Assembly: GCA_965267435.1 (NCBI GenBank)
Contig: OZ253960.1
Coordinates: forward strand, 186,001 to 250,000
Source of the DNA: JAWPMT01 sp965267435
GTDB taxonomy: Bacteria > Bacteroidota > Bacteroidia > Cytophagales > Cyclobacteriaceae
Reading direction: 5' to 3'
DNA: 64,000 nucleotides
Shown: piece by piece, positions 1 through 8,146 of the stretch
How the letters are laid out: every line of letters starts with the position of its first letter
How positions within the stretch are numbered: position 1 is the first letter of the stretch
Program-made: the position numbers and the translations under genes
The notes under the pieces: model-generated
The model's database searches: none
What the model saw: only the letters and a program-made list of their open reading frames with translations
Told to the model about the DNA's origin: nothing

Positions 1-1388
1 GTGTGATGCCTGCTTTCGGTTTTCTGCCTGAGAGCGACATCCAGTCGCTCGTGGCATACATTCACTCTAATCGGGCCGTGGCTGCATCGGACAGCAAAAA
101 GCTTGTTCCTGGCCTTAAAAATCCTATCCCAGAGGCCATCGAACTCTCAGATGTGGTAGTAGAGATCGAGCCGGTATTCACGGCGCCGGCCACTGCGGAG
201 AAGCGACCCCTGGCCAGAATTACCAAGATGGAGCCAAGTCCCTTTGGGGATTTGTTTTTGGTGGACCTCAACGGCGTCCTCTACCGCATAAATAATAGAA
301 GGCCTGAGACCTATCTGGATCTGAGGGAGGAGGAGTACTTTATTAACAAACCAGGTCTGGCCACAGGATTTGGAAGCTTTGCCTTCCATCCTGATTTTGT
401 AGAGAATGGCAGGTTGTACACCACGCACACTGAGAAAGGTGCCGGCCGATCAGCCGACTTTTCTTTGCCAGATTCACTCCGGGCGTTGCAGTGGATCCTC
501 ACAGAATGGCAAACGGATGCTCCCGGAGAGGTGCCCTTCCATGGTACCTCCAGAGAGCTGATGCGTATCGACTACACCTGGCATATCCATGGAGTCCAAA
601 ATATCGCTTTCAATACTACTGCAACAAAAGGAGATTCCGATTATGGACATCTTTACATCGGTGCGGGAGATGGTCGGGCCGCCCTTAATGGGTACCCTTC
701 TATCGTGGAGGGCATTACATCCATTTGGGGTGCGTTGTTGAGGATCGATCCGCTCGGGACTAACAGTGGCAATGGCCAATATGGGATTCCCTCTGACAAT
801 CCGTTCGTCGGTGAGACTGGTGCCGTAGAGGAGATCTTTACCCACGGTTTTCGCAATCCGCATCTATTCATGTGGAGGGATGATGGCCGGATGATCCTGA
901 CCAATATCGGCGAAAAGAACCTGGAAAGTATCTATGTGATTGAAAAAGGGGCGGATTACGGCTGGCCTCGTAGGGAAGGTAATCTCGAGATCAAGTTTGG
1001 AGATGAGACCTCTGAAGTCTACCCACTGCCACCTGACGACAGTGGCTATACCTATCCCGCCGCACAATTCGATCACGATGAAGCAGGGGCCATTTGCGGT
1101 GGCTACATCTACGAGGGTGCGGTTGAAGCGCTGAGAGGCAAGTATCTCTTCGGGAGCATTGTCAGCGGTCGGTTGTTCTTCGTCGACGCCATGGACTTGA
1201 AGCCCAATTCCTCAGCTGTGATACGTGAATTTCGTGTGCAGCTAGATGGCGAGACAGGTACACTTCGAGAGCACTTTGGTGGAGGAAGGATTGATCTACG
1301 CTATGGTTATGATGCCGACGGAGATCTGTACATCATGACCAAGTTTGATGGCAGTGTCTACAAGATCAAGGGTCTTGCACCTGCTTAG
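1..1388 (+). CDS. Cytochrome c / PQQ-dependent sugar dehydrogenase, C-terminal part
   Basis: The frame is open to the left edge, so the N-terminus lies outside the window. The first ~24 visible residues (MPAFG, then SDIQSLVAYI) look like the end of a c-type cytochrome domain, with the Met as distal haem ligand. Residues ~60-455 form a beta-propeller of the glucose/sorbosone dehydrogenase family: GAGDGR, HGFRNP near residue 281, GADYGWP and GGYIYEG are typical. Such enzymes oxidise sugars in the periplasm with PQQ and pass electrons to the attached cytochrome. The substrate cannot be read from sequence. The gene ends 56 bp before the caspase-like gene on the same strand; no terminator is obvious between them. 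Confidence 0.8.
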   Translation, partial: VMPAFGFLPESDIQSLVAYIHSNRAVAASDSKKLVPGLKNPIPEAIELSDVVVEIEPVFTAPATAEKRPLARITKMEPSPFGDLFLVDLNGVLYRINNRRPETYLDLREEEYFINKPGLATGFGSFAFHPDFVENGRLYTTHTEKGAGRSADFSLPDSLRALQWILTEWQTDAPGEVPFHGTSRELMRIDYTWHIHGVQNIAFNTTATKGDSDYGHLYIGAGDGRAALNGYPSIVEGITSIWGALLRIDPLGTNSGNGQYGIPSDNPFVGETGAVEEIFTHGFRNPHLFMWRDDGRMILTNIGEKNLESIYVIEKGADYGWPRREGNLEIKFGDETSEVYPLPPDDSGYTYPAAQFDHDEAGAICGGYIYEGAVEALRGKYLFGSIVSGRLFFVDAMDLKPNSSAVIREFRVQLDGETGTLREHFGGGRIDLRYGYDADGDLYIMTKFDGSVYKIKGLAPA

Positions 1389-1444
1389 TGAGAACGATTC
1401 CGTTCGTTTCGAGCCGTTACCTGCCTTATCATTACATTTAATGT

Positions 1445-2674
1445 ATGAGAAAACTCCTTGTCCTCCTTGGGCTTTGTCTGACGATCCCTTTACAAGCCCA
1501 GGATCTAATACAAATAGGTGGTGATTGGGCTGGGAATTCGACCTTTATGAATTCCCAATTTCATGTGACCTTCTCGTTTGAACAATCTGGGAGCCAGTTG
1601 GAAGGCATCTCTACCACGGTATCCATGGATCAAAAAGACTCAGCAGTCGTAGCTTTCACTGGCGTTATCGAGGGGAATAGTGTCGAGATCTTTGCCACCG
1701 AATTTGTATACAAACAAGGCAATGCCTGCCTATCCAACAGCGTGCTGACATTCTCTGCGGGTGAGGAGCAAAATTCATTGATTGGTAAGTGGAAGGGAGA
1801 CATGCGACTGAGCTCGTGCCCGCCCCTCGTCGGAGGAGATATCAAACTGTACAAACGTACACCTAAGCCCCGTCCGCGTATGGAGGCCACGGCTTCCACG
1901 GACCCACTGGCCGTACTCGGAGATGACTACATTGCCAGCTCCCTGATGTTGGAGTTGGAAAACACCTATCACGCCTTGCTGATCGGTGTTGAAGATTACA
2001 CGCATTCGTCCGTCCCTCAGCTGCAGTATCCTGTAGGGGATGCCGAAGACCTGGCGCAGGTGCTCGAGGCTCATTATGCCTTCGAGTCTGAAGACATCAC
2101 CGTCCTAAGGAATCCCACCAGAAATGAACTGATAGAGTCCCTGGACCGCTTGCGTAAGAAAGTGGCGGAAAAGGACAACTTGCTGATATTCTATGCCGGT
2201 CATGGCGTGTGGGAAGAGGAGCTCAATCAGGGGTACTGGCTGCCGAGCGATGCCTCTATGAAGACGAAGTCCAATTGGATTTCGAACAGCACGGTGAGGG
2301 ATTATGTGCGAGGAATCAAAACAAAACACACCCTTCTGATCTCTGATGCCTGCTTCAGTGGAGGTATCTTGAGGGAGCGCGCTGCGTTTGAAAATTCGCG
2401 TGCGATGCTTGAGCTCTACAAGATGCCTAGTCGCAAGGCATTGACGAGTGGAACGCTGAAAACAGTGCCAGACAAGAGTGTATTCATGCAATACCTCCTC
2501 AAGAACCTGCTTGAAAACGATCAACCACTGCTATCGACCGATGAGCTATTTCGCAAGTTCAAGATAGCCGTGATCAATAATAGCCCCAATGCGCAGGTGC
2601 CGCAGTATGGACCTATCTGGCAGGCGGGTGATGAAGGGGGTGAGTTCATCTTCCTGAAAAAGGCACGAGAATAG
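1445..2674 (+). CDS. Secreted caspase-family (peptidase C14) protein
   Basis: The protein has 409 residues with a signal peptide (about residues 1-19, ending LQAQ). Residues ~25-135 are a beta-rich region with two or more Cys and no family I can name. Residues ~175-400 are a caspase-like p20 domain: it opens with HALLIGVEDY, has the catalytic His in YAGHG (H253) and the catalytic Cys in DACFSGG (C303). Both catalytic residues are present, so it should be an active cysteine protease, probably of Arg/Lys specificity like other bacterial orthocaspases (inferred). The signal peptide places it outside the cytoplasm. Nothing adjacent looks like a substrate or toxin partner. The ATG start is chosen because the signal peptide begins there. 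Confidence 0.85.
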   Translation: MRKLLVLLGLCLTIPLQAQDLIQIGGDWAGNSTFMNSQFHVTFSFEQSGSQLEGISTTVSMDQKDSAVVAFTGVIEGNSVEIFATEFVYKQGNACLSNSVLTFSAGEEQNSLIGKWKGDMRLSSCPPLVGGDIKLYKRTPKPRPRMEATASTDPLAVLGDDYIASSLMLELENTYHALLIGVEDYTHSSVPQLQYPVGDAEDLAQVLEAHYAFESEDITVLRNPTRNELIESLDRLRKKVAEKDNLLIFYAGHGVWEEELNQGYWLPSDASMKTKSNWISNSTVRDYVRGIKTKHTLLISDACFSGGILRERAAFENSRAMLELYKMPSRKALTSGTLKTVPDKSVFMQYLLKNLLENDQPLLSTDELFRKFKIAVINNSPNAQVPQYGPIWQAGDEGGEFIFLKKARE

Positions 2675-2698
2675 CGTGGAGGTCGTTATTTAGGAGTT

Positions 2699-2938
2699 AT
2701 GCATTTACTACCTCAGGCATTTACGGCGTTCGCCTCGCGGTTGAAGTTTCCTCAGCTCTTCTTTCTGTTCCTGGTATTATTCATTTTGGACGTCTTCATC
2801 CCAGACTTCATTCCTTTTGTGGATGAGCTGTTGTTTGGACTTATCACACTGATGTTTGGTATGTGGAAGAAGCGGAAGAGGGAACCGAAAGAGACTCCTC
2901 GCACCGACTTGGCAAATGGTGCAACTCAGGCCGGCTAA
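2699..2938 (+). CDS. Small membrane protein (DUF6116-like)
   Basis: This 79-residue protein has a hydrophobic stretch at about residues 18-56 (one long or two short membrane helices, with FLFLVLFILDVFIPDFIPFVDE between) and a basic then polar tail (KKRKREPKE). The pattern of a hydrophobic helix, an acidic FVDE turn and a basic end matches, from memory, a family of short proteins called DUF6116. It starts 24 bp after the caspase-like gene and may be co-transcribed. The function is unknown. Confidence 0.6.
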   Translation: MHLLPQAFTAFASRLKFPQLFFLFLVLFILDVFIPDFIPFVDELLFGLITLMFGMWKKRKREPKETPRTDLANGATQAG

Positions 2939-3194
2939 TCCATCGTTGACAAAGAATATTGGGCCATTCGTAAGGAAATCCAGCTTCGGTCCGGAAACTT
3001 CCGTACTTTCAGCGTTAATAGATCTATAAAAGATCACACGAATTCATTCACCGCCAAAAACACAACAGATGAGATCGATCTACCGCCATGTCGTATTGAT
3101 CATTTCGGTCTTTTTGCTATTTGTTATGCTATCCTGAGCGTGCCGGCACCCGGGGTAATAGTAGGGACGTACACCTTCACAACCCACCGAACCA

Positions 3195-5612
3195 TCAGAC
3201 CTGCAAGGCCTGAATAGGGCTTGTCACGGCTGCTTTCCAACAGCGCCTGGCAATGACCAGTAGTGCCAGTGTCGTGATGATAAGAAGCGGCAGGATCAGC
3301 ATCTGAGGTTCAATGGTGATCCGGTAGCGATAGTTTTCCAGCCACTTGCGACTTCCCAGTAATACCAGTGGCAAAGCCACGATGGCCGCAGTGCCCACGA
3401 GCTTCAAGAAGTCGTACACCAAGACCATCATCGTGTTCAGTGTCGTCGCTCCCAGCACCTTCCTGAGACCAATCTCCTTGGCACGCTTCTGTGTGATGAA
3501 GGTAGACAATCCCAACAAGCCCATGCTTGCAATCGTAATGGCCAAGAGCGAGAAAAACAGAAAGAGCTTAAGGATGTTCTGTTCCGCGACACGCTCGTTT
3601 CTGTAATCTCTGCTCAGTAGGGAGAAGAAGGGCAGGGCCGAAGACATGCTCACTTCCACCGCGTCTAGAAATTGATCCACGGTCTGCCCATTGCGGGCCT
3701 GGTAGTGAAGCATCAGCTCCGCATAGGTCCTATAACGGAATCCCGTGGCGTAGACTTTTGGGAAGCTGGCGTCGGATGGGTCATTCACGACCCCAATCAC
3801 CTTGAGTTCCTCCCGCCCAACGACCAATAGCTTGCCTGCGATGCTATCTGGATGGTCAAAACCAAGCGCCTCGATTGCTTGGGTATTCAAGAGCACATGA
3901 TCAGCATTGCGGCCGAAATGTGAGCTGAAATTGTAGCCGGCCACCAGGGAACTATCCGTCCAATAGTCGGGGTCTACCGCTAGTAGTCTGGCATCGATGG
4001 CTGCAGCAGGTGGTGCACCGATCGGGGAGATGGGGAGAAGGGCGCTCACCTTGATCTGGCCTTGGTACTGATTGCTTAGCTCCACCTCTTCCACGACGGC
4101 TTGAGACTTGATTTGGTCGATGGCGGAAAAGGCCTGGTTGGTGAACGTCGAGTTTGCGCCGGCGGCACCTGGAAAGATGCCCCGCACCGTGAGATCGAAG
4201 GGTCGTTTTCCTTGCTTTTCCATGTACTGGAGCTGGGCACGGACGATGTATATTCCCGACACAAAAAGAATGGATACAGCGATCTGAAAAACCAGTAAGG
4301 TTTTGATGGCTCTACCGGCACCTCCTACCACCTTCGTATGTACCAGCTGAATCGTCCCCTTGAGCAGGGGAATAGCGGACAATCCGTTGAAATAGAGCGC
4401 TGGGTAGGTGCCCGATAGTAAAGTGCATGCCACGACCACCAAGGCTTGAAACGCGAGGTACACTAACCAGGTCCATGATGCGATCTCCGGTATCTCAATG
4501 CTTGTATAGATCTTGGTCAGGTTGAGACCAAAGAGGAATAGCACCATCGCAAGGGCCGCAGCGAGCAGATTGATAAAGAAGGCCTCGCCAATGAATGTGG
4601 CAATGAGCTGACGCGATCTAATGCCCAGTACTTTGCGCATGCCGATCTCTCGTGCTCGATCCATGGAGCTAAAGATGGCGTTGTTGGTATAGTTGGTAGT
4701 AGCGAGCAGCAAGATGATGAACCCTATGGAGGCGAGGAATATCAGCAATTGCTGATTGGCACCGGCCTCCGGTTCATTGGAGATCTTCTCGGCAAGGTGG
4801 ATATCTGCTATCGGTCGCATGATAAGTGCCGTTTCATCACCAGAGTCCATCAGGGTCTGGGTATGCTGGCTAAACGATGTTGCGGAAGCCGGAGCGCGGA
4901 GGTAGGTGTAGGTGTTTCTTGGTAGTTGGCCGTCAGCTCCGGCAATGGGCGCTACCTGGAATGCTCCCGCTACCAGTGCGTCGAAAGGTAAGTGCGTGTT
5001 TCCCGGGCGATCAGCGAAAATACCGGTGATGGTGTATTCCTGGCTGGCGAGCATGGAGGTGGTCGACGTGAGCTTCATGCCCATAACCGGGATGCTGTCT
5101 TGCCACCCCTCACCGAAGATGTTGTCGACTGTGGATTCTGAGAGCAGTAGGGAATGGGGTTCCGAGAGGGCCGTTGTGGGATCACCCTCTGTCAGTGAAA
5201 GGCCTAAAACATCGAAAATAGCACTCTCTGTGAAGTACACCTTTTCAATGTAGACCCTTTGCTCCTGGCCGGAACTGCTCAATACTTTGAAGTTGCCAGA
5301 ACGGCCTTCGGAGTATGGTACAAGCCGTGCGAATCCCTTAACATCGGAGATCTCCCGTTGCAACACTGGACCATCCACGAGTGTAGAAAACGCGTCGCGG
5401 TAAGAAGTTCCCGCAGGTGTGGAAACCACTGTTTCGACTCGGTAGACATCCCTCAATGTTGGAGTGCTGTCATAGTTGGCTTCGAAGTAGATGTAATGGA
5501 AGATGAAAAGACACGTTGCCGTGCTGAGTGTCAGAGCGAAGATATTGAGGTACGAAGCGCCTTTGTTCTTGAGGATGTTCCTCAGGGTGATCAGTAGAAA
5601 ACTTCGTAGCAT
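3195..5612 (-). CDS. ABC transporter permease with two FtsX domains
   Basis: The protein has 805 residues. It has an N-terminal membrane helix (~20-40), a periplasmic MacB-type core (~45-270), a first FtsX domain (~285-420, containing REIGMRKVLG), then a second helix, a second periplasmic region and a second FtsX domain (~680-800, containing KEIGLRKVLGA). This MacB-like double unit is very common in Bacteroidota, where it is thought to act in mechanotransmission or efflux with a separately encoded ATPase; none is adjacent here. It resembles the gene at 13532-15961 in architecture and length. A good sigma-54-type promoter lies 31-48 bp upstream of the start, implying control by an enhancer-binding activator such as the one at 12018-13364. 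Confidence 0.85.
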   Translation of the reverse strand: MLRSFLLITLRNILKNKGASYLNIFALTLSTATCLFIFHYIYFEANYDSTPTLRDVYRVETVVSTPAGTSYRDAFSTLVDGPVLQREISDVKGFARLVPYSEGRSGNFKVLSSSGQEQRVYIEKVYFTESAIFDVLGLSLTEGDPTTALSEPHSLLLSESTVDNIFGEGWQDSIPVMGMKLTSTTSMLASQEYTITGIFADRPGNTHLPFDALVAGAFQVAPIAGADGQLPRNTYTYLRAPASATSFSQHTQTLMDSGDETALIMRPIADIHLAEKISNEPEAGANQQLLIFLASIGFIILLLATTNYTNNAIFSSMDRAREIGMRKVLGIRSRQLIATFIGEAFFINLLAAALAMVLFLFGLNLTKIYTSIEIPEIASWTWLVYLAFQALVVVACTLLSGTYPALYFNGLSAIPLLKGTIQLVHTKVVGGAGRAIKTLLVFQIAVSILFVSGIYIVRAQLQYMEKQGKRPFDLTVRGIFPGAAGANSTFTNQAFSAIDQIKSQAVVEEVELSNQYQGQIKVSALLPISPIGAPPAAAIDARLLAVDPDYWTDSSLVAGYNFSSHFGRNADHVLLNTQAIEALGFDHPDSIAGKLLVVGREELKVIGVVNDPSDASFPKVYATGFRYRTYAELMLHYQARNGQTVDQFLDAVEVSMSSALPFFSLLSRDYRNERVAEQNILKLFLFFSLLAITIASMGLLGLSTFITQKRAKEIGLRKVLGATTLNTMMVLVYDFLKLVGTAAIVALPLVLLGSRKWLENYRYRITIEPQMLILPLLIITTLALLVIARRCWKAAVTSPIQALQV

Positions 5613-5642
5613 AGGTGAGCGAAATGGTTACGAGTGACAAAG

Positions 5643-5660
5643 ATGGCAAACCCTATGCCA
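5643..5660 (-). promoter_or_regulatory. Sigma-54-type -24/-12 promoter
   Basis: On the minus strand the sequence reads TGGCATAGGGTTTGCCAT. GG and GC are separated by exactly 10 bp, as in the consensus TGGCAC-N5-TTGC. It would start transcription about 12 bp further on, giving a leader of about 22 nt to the permease ATG at 5612. The same TGGCATAGG -24 block precedes the other FtsX permease. Confidence 0.6.
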
Positions 5661-5901
5661 TTGGACGAATGCGCCCTTGAATGCCAGAATGAGGGTTTCT
5701 CTGCCTGTTTAGAATACTTTGACCGTTCGGTGGTGGACACGGTTTGTGTTCAGTAGTGTCCGGTGGAGCTGCCAATGAGTTTAGTGATTCAGTTACACAC
5801 CTTGTCCAGGTGTTGGGTTCTAAAATCCCGTCCTGGGAGGAGAATAGTTCTGGGTACAGAATAAGTGGCCCGGTACAGATTGGGGTGAGATAGGAAGTGG
5901 T

Positions 5902-5945
5902 AATGGATTGTTGACCCTTCGAGGGCCTCAGGGTGACAATCCATT
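5902..5945. repeat. Hairpin repeat with TGACCCTTCGAGGGCCTCAGGGTGACA core
   Basis: Arms AATGGATTGT (5902-5911) and ACAATCCATT (5936-5945) are perfectly complementary, with a partly self-complementary core between them (ACCCT/AGGGT). The core resembles the element at 55989-56074. It looks like a dispersed REP- or MITE-like hairpin rather than a terminator, because no T tract follows on either strand. Confidence 0.5.
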
Positions 5946-6035
5946 CCCGCATACGGAATTTGAGATTCAGGATGTGCCCCACGAACCACCTCCCCCGGCA
6001 AAATAGACCGGATCGCAGCGATAGCCCGCTCAGCC

Positions 6036-6060
6036 GCTGCTTGGTGTTGTCACCAACAGC
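6036..6060. repeat. GCTG-c-TTGGTG-ttgt-CACCAA-CAGC hairpin
   Basis: A ten-pair stem with one bulged C and a four-base loop. The inner part is nearly the same as the hairpin at 48074-48095 (TTGGTG, four-base loop, CACCAA). Two copies in unrelated intergenic spaces suggest a dispersed repeat. Confidence 0.5.
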
Positions 6061-6152
6061 GAGGGAAGGGTAGCGGGGCGGTGCTAAAGCCAAGAGCCGG
6101 ACTACCCTATGCCACGAACCACGACAGGATCTCTCCTAATCTCTATCCAGAA

Positions 6153-6950
6153 CTACCGCGGACTGATGTAAGCGCCTTGGGGCATTGCGAAAAGCGAGGG
6201 ATCGGGTGCGTCAGGGGATATCCTGAGGTTGTCAAAACGCCTGACGTAGCGCTCGGCACCGAGGGAATCGCCCTCCCATCTATAGCCGATGTGCGTCTTG
6301 GGAAGGAGGAGCCCGTTGACTTCGGTCCAGTCGTCGAACATGATGGCATTGAAGCGATCGGCTCTGCTGGCATCGTAATAGGTAACGGAGTAGTTGATCA
6401 ATTTCAGGATGCCCTGGTCGTCGAAGTAGAGGATGTACTTGTCCTCGGGGGCATCTCCCACGCCTGCATTGTAGGTGAGCAAAATACGGTCATAGCTCTC
6501 GCCGCGTACGGTGGCAGGACCCAGATCTTCATAGTTGACCCCCGGGTCGGCGGCGACGTAAGGTAAGGCGAAAAAGTAAAAAACAAGGTTGTGATAAAAC
6601 CTGGCATTTCTCCGGCCAAGGGCAGCGCTGTCGGGTGTCACCCATACCTCCTTGCCATCAAAACCGATGGTCCAGTCGGCGGTCGTCAGTAGCACCTTCC
6701 TGCTTTTGAGGTCGATCAGTTGATGCTCGTTGCCTTCTTCCTTCACGATGTCGTACTCGAGGGCCTGCATCTGGTCCCATGCATCGATGCCTCCGTGCGC
6801 TTCGAAGGCTTTCGCCAAAGTGGGAGGAAATTCCCGCGTCGCTTCGGTGGAGGCCGGGGCTTGCTGCGCTTGCTGGGAAGTGTCACCGGGCGTAGAGCAC
6901 GCCATAATCGTGAAGAGGGCGATGCCCAAAAGAAATGTGTTGGTATTCAT
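6153..6950 (-). CDS. Lipoprotein (DUF6503-like)
   Basis: The protein has 265 residues. The N-terminus is a lipoprotein signal with lipobox TIMAC (Cys18), followed by a short flexible Ala/Gln-rich linker. From residue ~40 it reads KAFEAHGGIDAWDQMQALEY, then a run of beta strands to the end, with WTIGFDGKEVW and YILYFDDQG. The opening 'AHGG..AW..' and strand-rich body recall outer-membrane-lipoprotein carrier-like folds and, from memory, the Bacteroidota family DUF6503. It is probably anchored in the cell envelope and may bind a hydrophobic ligand (inferred from fold resemblance only). It is divergent from the gene at 7124. Confidence 0.6.
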   Translation of the reverse strand: MNTNTFLLGIALFTIMACSTPGDTSQQAQQAPASTEATREFPPTLAKAFEAHGGIDAWDQMQALEYDIVKEEGNEHQLIDLKSRKVLLTTADWTIGFDGKEVWVTPDSAALGRRNARFYHNLVFYFFALPYVAADPGVNYEDLGPATVRGESYDRILLTYNAGVGDAPEDKYILYFDDQGILKLINYSVTYYDASRADRFNAIMFDDWTEVNGLLLPKTHIGYRWEGDSLGAERYVRRFDNLRISPDAPDPSLFAMPQGAYISPR

Positions 6951-7123
6951 GTAAGTCGGTTCGAAATTTTTTGAGGGGCAAATATGCCATCAAATGGACG
7001 GCCCGGGTCTGCTAGCATGGGCTATCATCTGTGAATGTTCGCTGCGAAACAAATGCGATTTTTTGGTGGCGAAGCAACCCTTGATGAAATTCGTTGTCAA
7101 ATGAATAAAAGCGTTCTATCGAT

Positions 7124-8044
7124 ATGAAACTCATTTCCAATCTTCTCACACTACTTATTGTTTTCACCGGCACGTCACTACTGGCTCAAGATGAGCTGGC
7201 TTCTCACGAATTTGAAGCCAAGGACGTGAAAATGGTCACCCTCGAGGGAGTGTTTTGCGACATCTACGTGGAGCAGGGCGACAAGGTATACTTCAAGGGC
7301 AAAATCGAAGGCCGAGGTGATCGGGGTGATTATGAGATCAAGTCCAGACTGGACGGTGATCGTGTGGAGATCTGGGTGGACAGCCGCAGCAACCGAGGCT
7401 GGGGCAGCCGTATTTCGTATTCGAAGTTGGAACTCACGGTGCCTGCTGACACCGAACTGCGTATCAAGAATACCTCAGGTGATATCTACATGAGGGGTGT
7501 CAGCGGCCGCTCGATGAAAGTCTCGTCCACGAGTGGCGATATCGAATTATCCGATATGGCGGGGCCTTTGGAGGTTTCCTGTACATCCGGTGATATTGAG
7601 ATCGATGACATCGTCGGAGAGCTGGAAGCCGGGACTACGAGTGGCGACATAGAGGTCTCGGGGTTGCAGGGTGATTCGGAGGTCGGATCCACTTCTGGGG
7701 ACATTGAGATCGTGAATTTTCAAGGAGATCTTTGGGCTCATGCCACTTCTGGTGAGATTGATTTGCGACGAGGTCGAGGGGCGCTCAAGCTGAAGACGAC
7801 CTCTGGGAATATCGATGGCTATGGTCTGGAGATCACGGGTGATATAGAATTGAGGGCCTCCTCTGGTGACATCTCTCTGGAGCTTACCAATGATCTTCGA
7901 GACTTGAATTTTGACCTGGAGTCGTCCAGTGGTGACCTGCGTGTAGGTTCACGACGTGCGGATGATGAGATGTACATCAAGAATGGTGACGGCTTCTGGG
8001 TGAGGGGAGAGACCAGTAGCGGAGACCTGGACATCACGAACTGA
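7124..8044 (+). CDS. Secreted DUF4097-type beta-helix protein with SGDI repeats
   Basis: The protein has 306 residues with a signal peptide (1-22, ending LLAQ). From residue ~118 onward it contains ten copies of a [TS]SG[DEN][IL] motif spaced 20-22 residues (NTSGDIYM, STSGDIEL, CTSGDIEI and so on to TSSGDLDITN at the end). This pattern is typical of the DUF4097/DUF2807 putative adhesin families, which fold as right-handed beta-helices. It is likely exported and possibly cell-surface. It stands alone and ends 50 bp before a clear terminator. No enzymatic motif is visible. Confidence 0.75.
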   Translation: MKLISNLLTLLIVFTGTSLLAQDELASHEFEAKDVKMVTLEGVFCDIYVEQGDKVYFKGKIEGRGDRGDYEIKSRLDGDRVEIWVDSRSNRGWGSRISYSKLELTVPADTELRIKNTSGDIYMRGVSGRSMKVSSTSGDIELSDMAGPLEVSCTSGDIEIDDIVGELEAGTTSGDIEVSGLQGDSEVGSTSGDIEIVNFQGDLWAHATSGEIDLRRGRGALKLKTTSGNIDGYGLEITGDIELRASSGDISLELTNDLRDLNFDLESSSGDLRVGSRRADDEMYIKNGDGFWVRGETSSGDLDITN

Positions 8045-8093
8045 TCGAGGACAGCTGGCGGCAGCATTCAGGTAATATTGATTTTTTTAAGAG

Positions 8094-8129
8094 ATGGAGA
8101 ATGGACATTTTTGTCAGTCTCCATTTTTT
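8094..8129 (+). terminator. Rho-independent terminator after the DUF4097 gene
   Basis: ATGGAGA (8094-8100) pairs with TCTCCAT (8118-8124). Inside it, GACA pairs with TGTC around a TTTT loop. A run of six T follows (8124-8129). It separates the DUF4097 gene from the OPT transporter gene that starts at 8147. Confidence 0.75.
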
Positions 8130-8146
8130 GAATAAAACCTGACCTG

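Larger units (their letters stand above)
5661..6152. other. Gene-poor spacer with two hairpin elements
   Basis: This is 492 bp between two genes transcribed leftwards. No reading frame here looks coding. It holds a 44-bp hairpin (5902-5945) and a second hairpin (6036-6060), described separately. The remainder has no terminator, tRNA or other feature that I can recognise. A conceptual ORF on the minus strand (5653-6093) is a translation of these repeats. Confidence 0.6.

Noticed and set aside
3069..3137. 22-residue ORF with a hydrophobic run, after which TGA precedes A-C (resembling a lipoprotein lipobox)
   Set aside because: The peptide would end before any mature part, and the frame stops again five codons later. 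Too short to support; at most a relic.
5653..6093. 146-codon ORF on the minus strand
   Set aside because: It is a translation across two hairpin repeats and the sigma-54-type promoter; composition is not protein-like.
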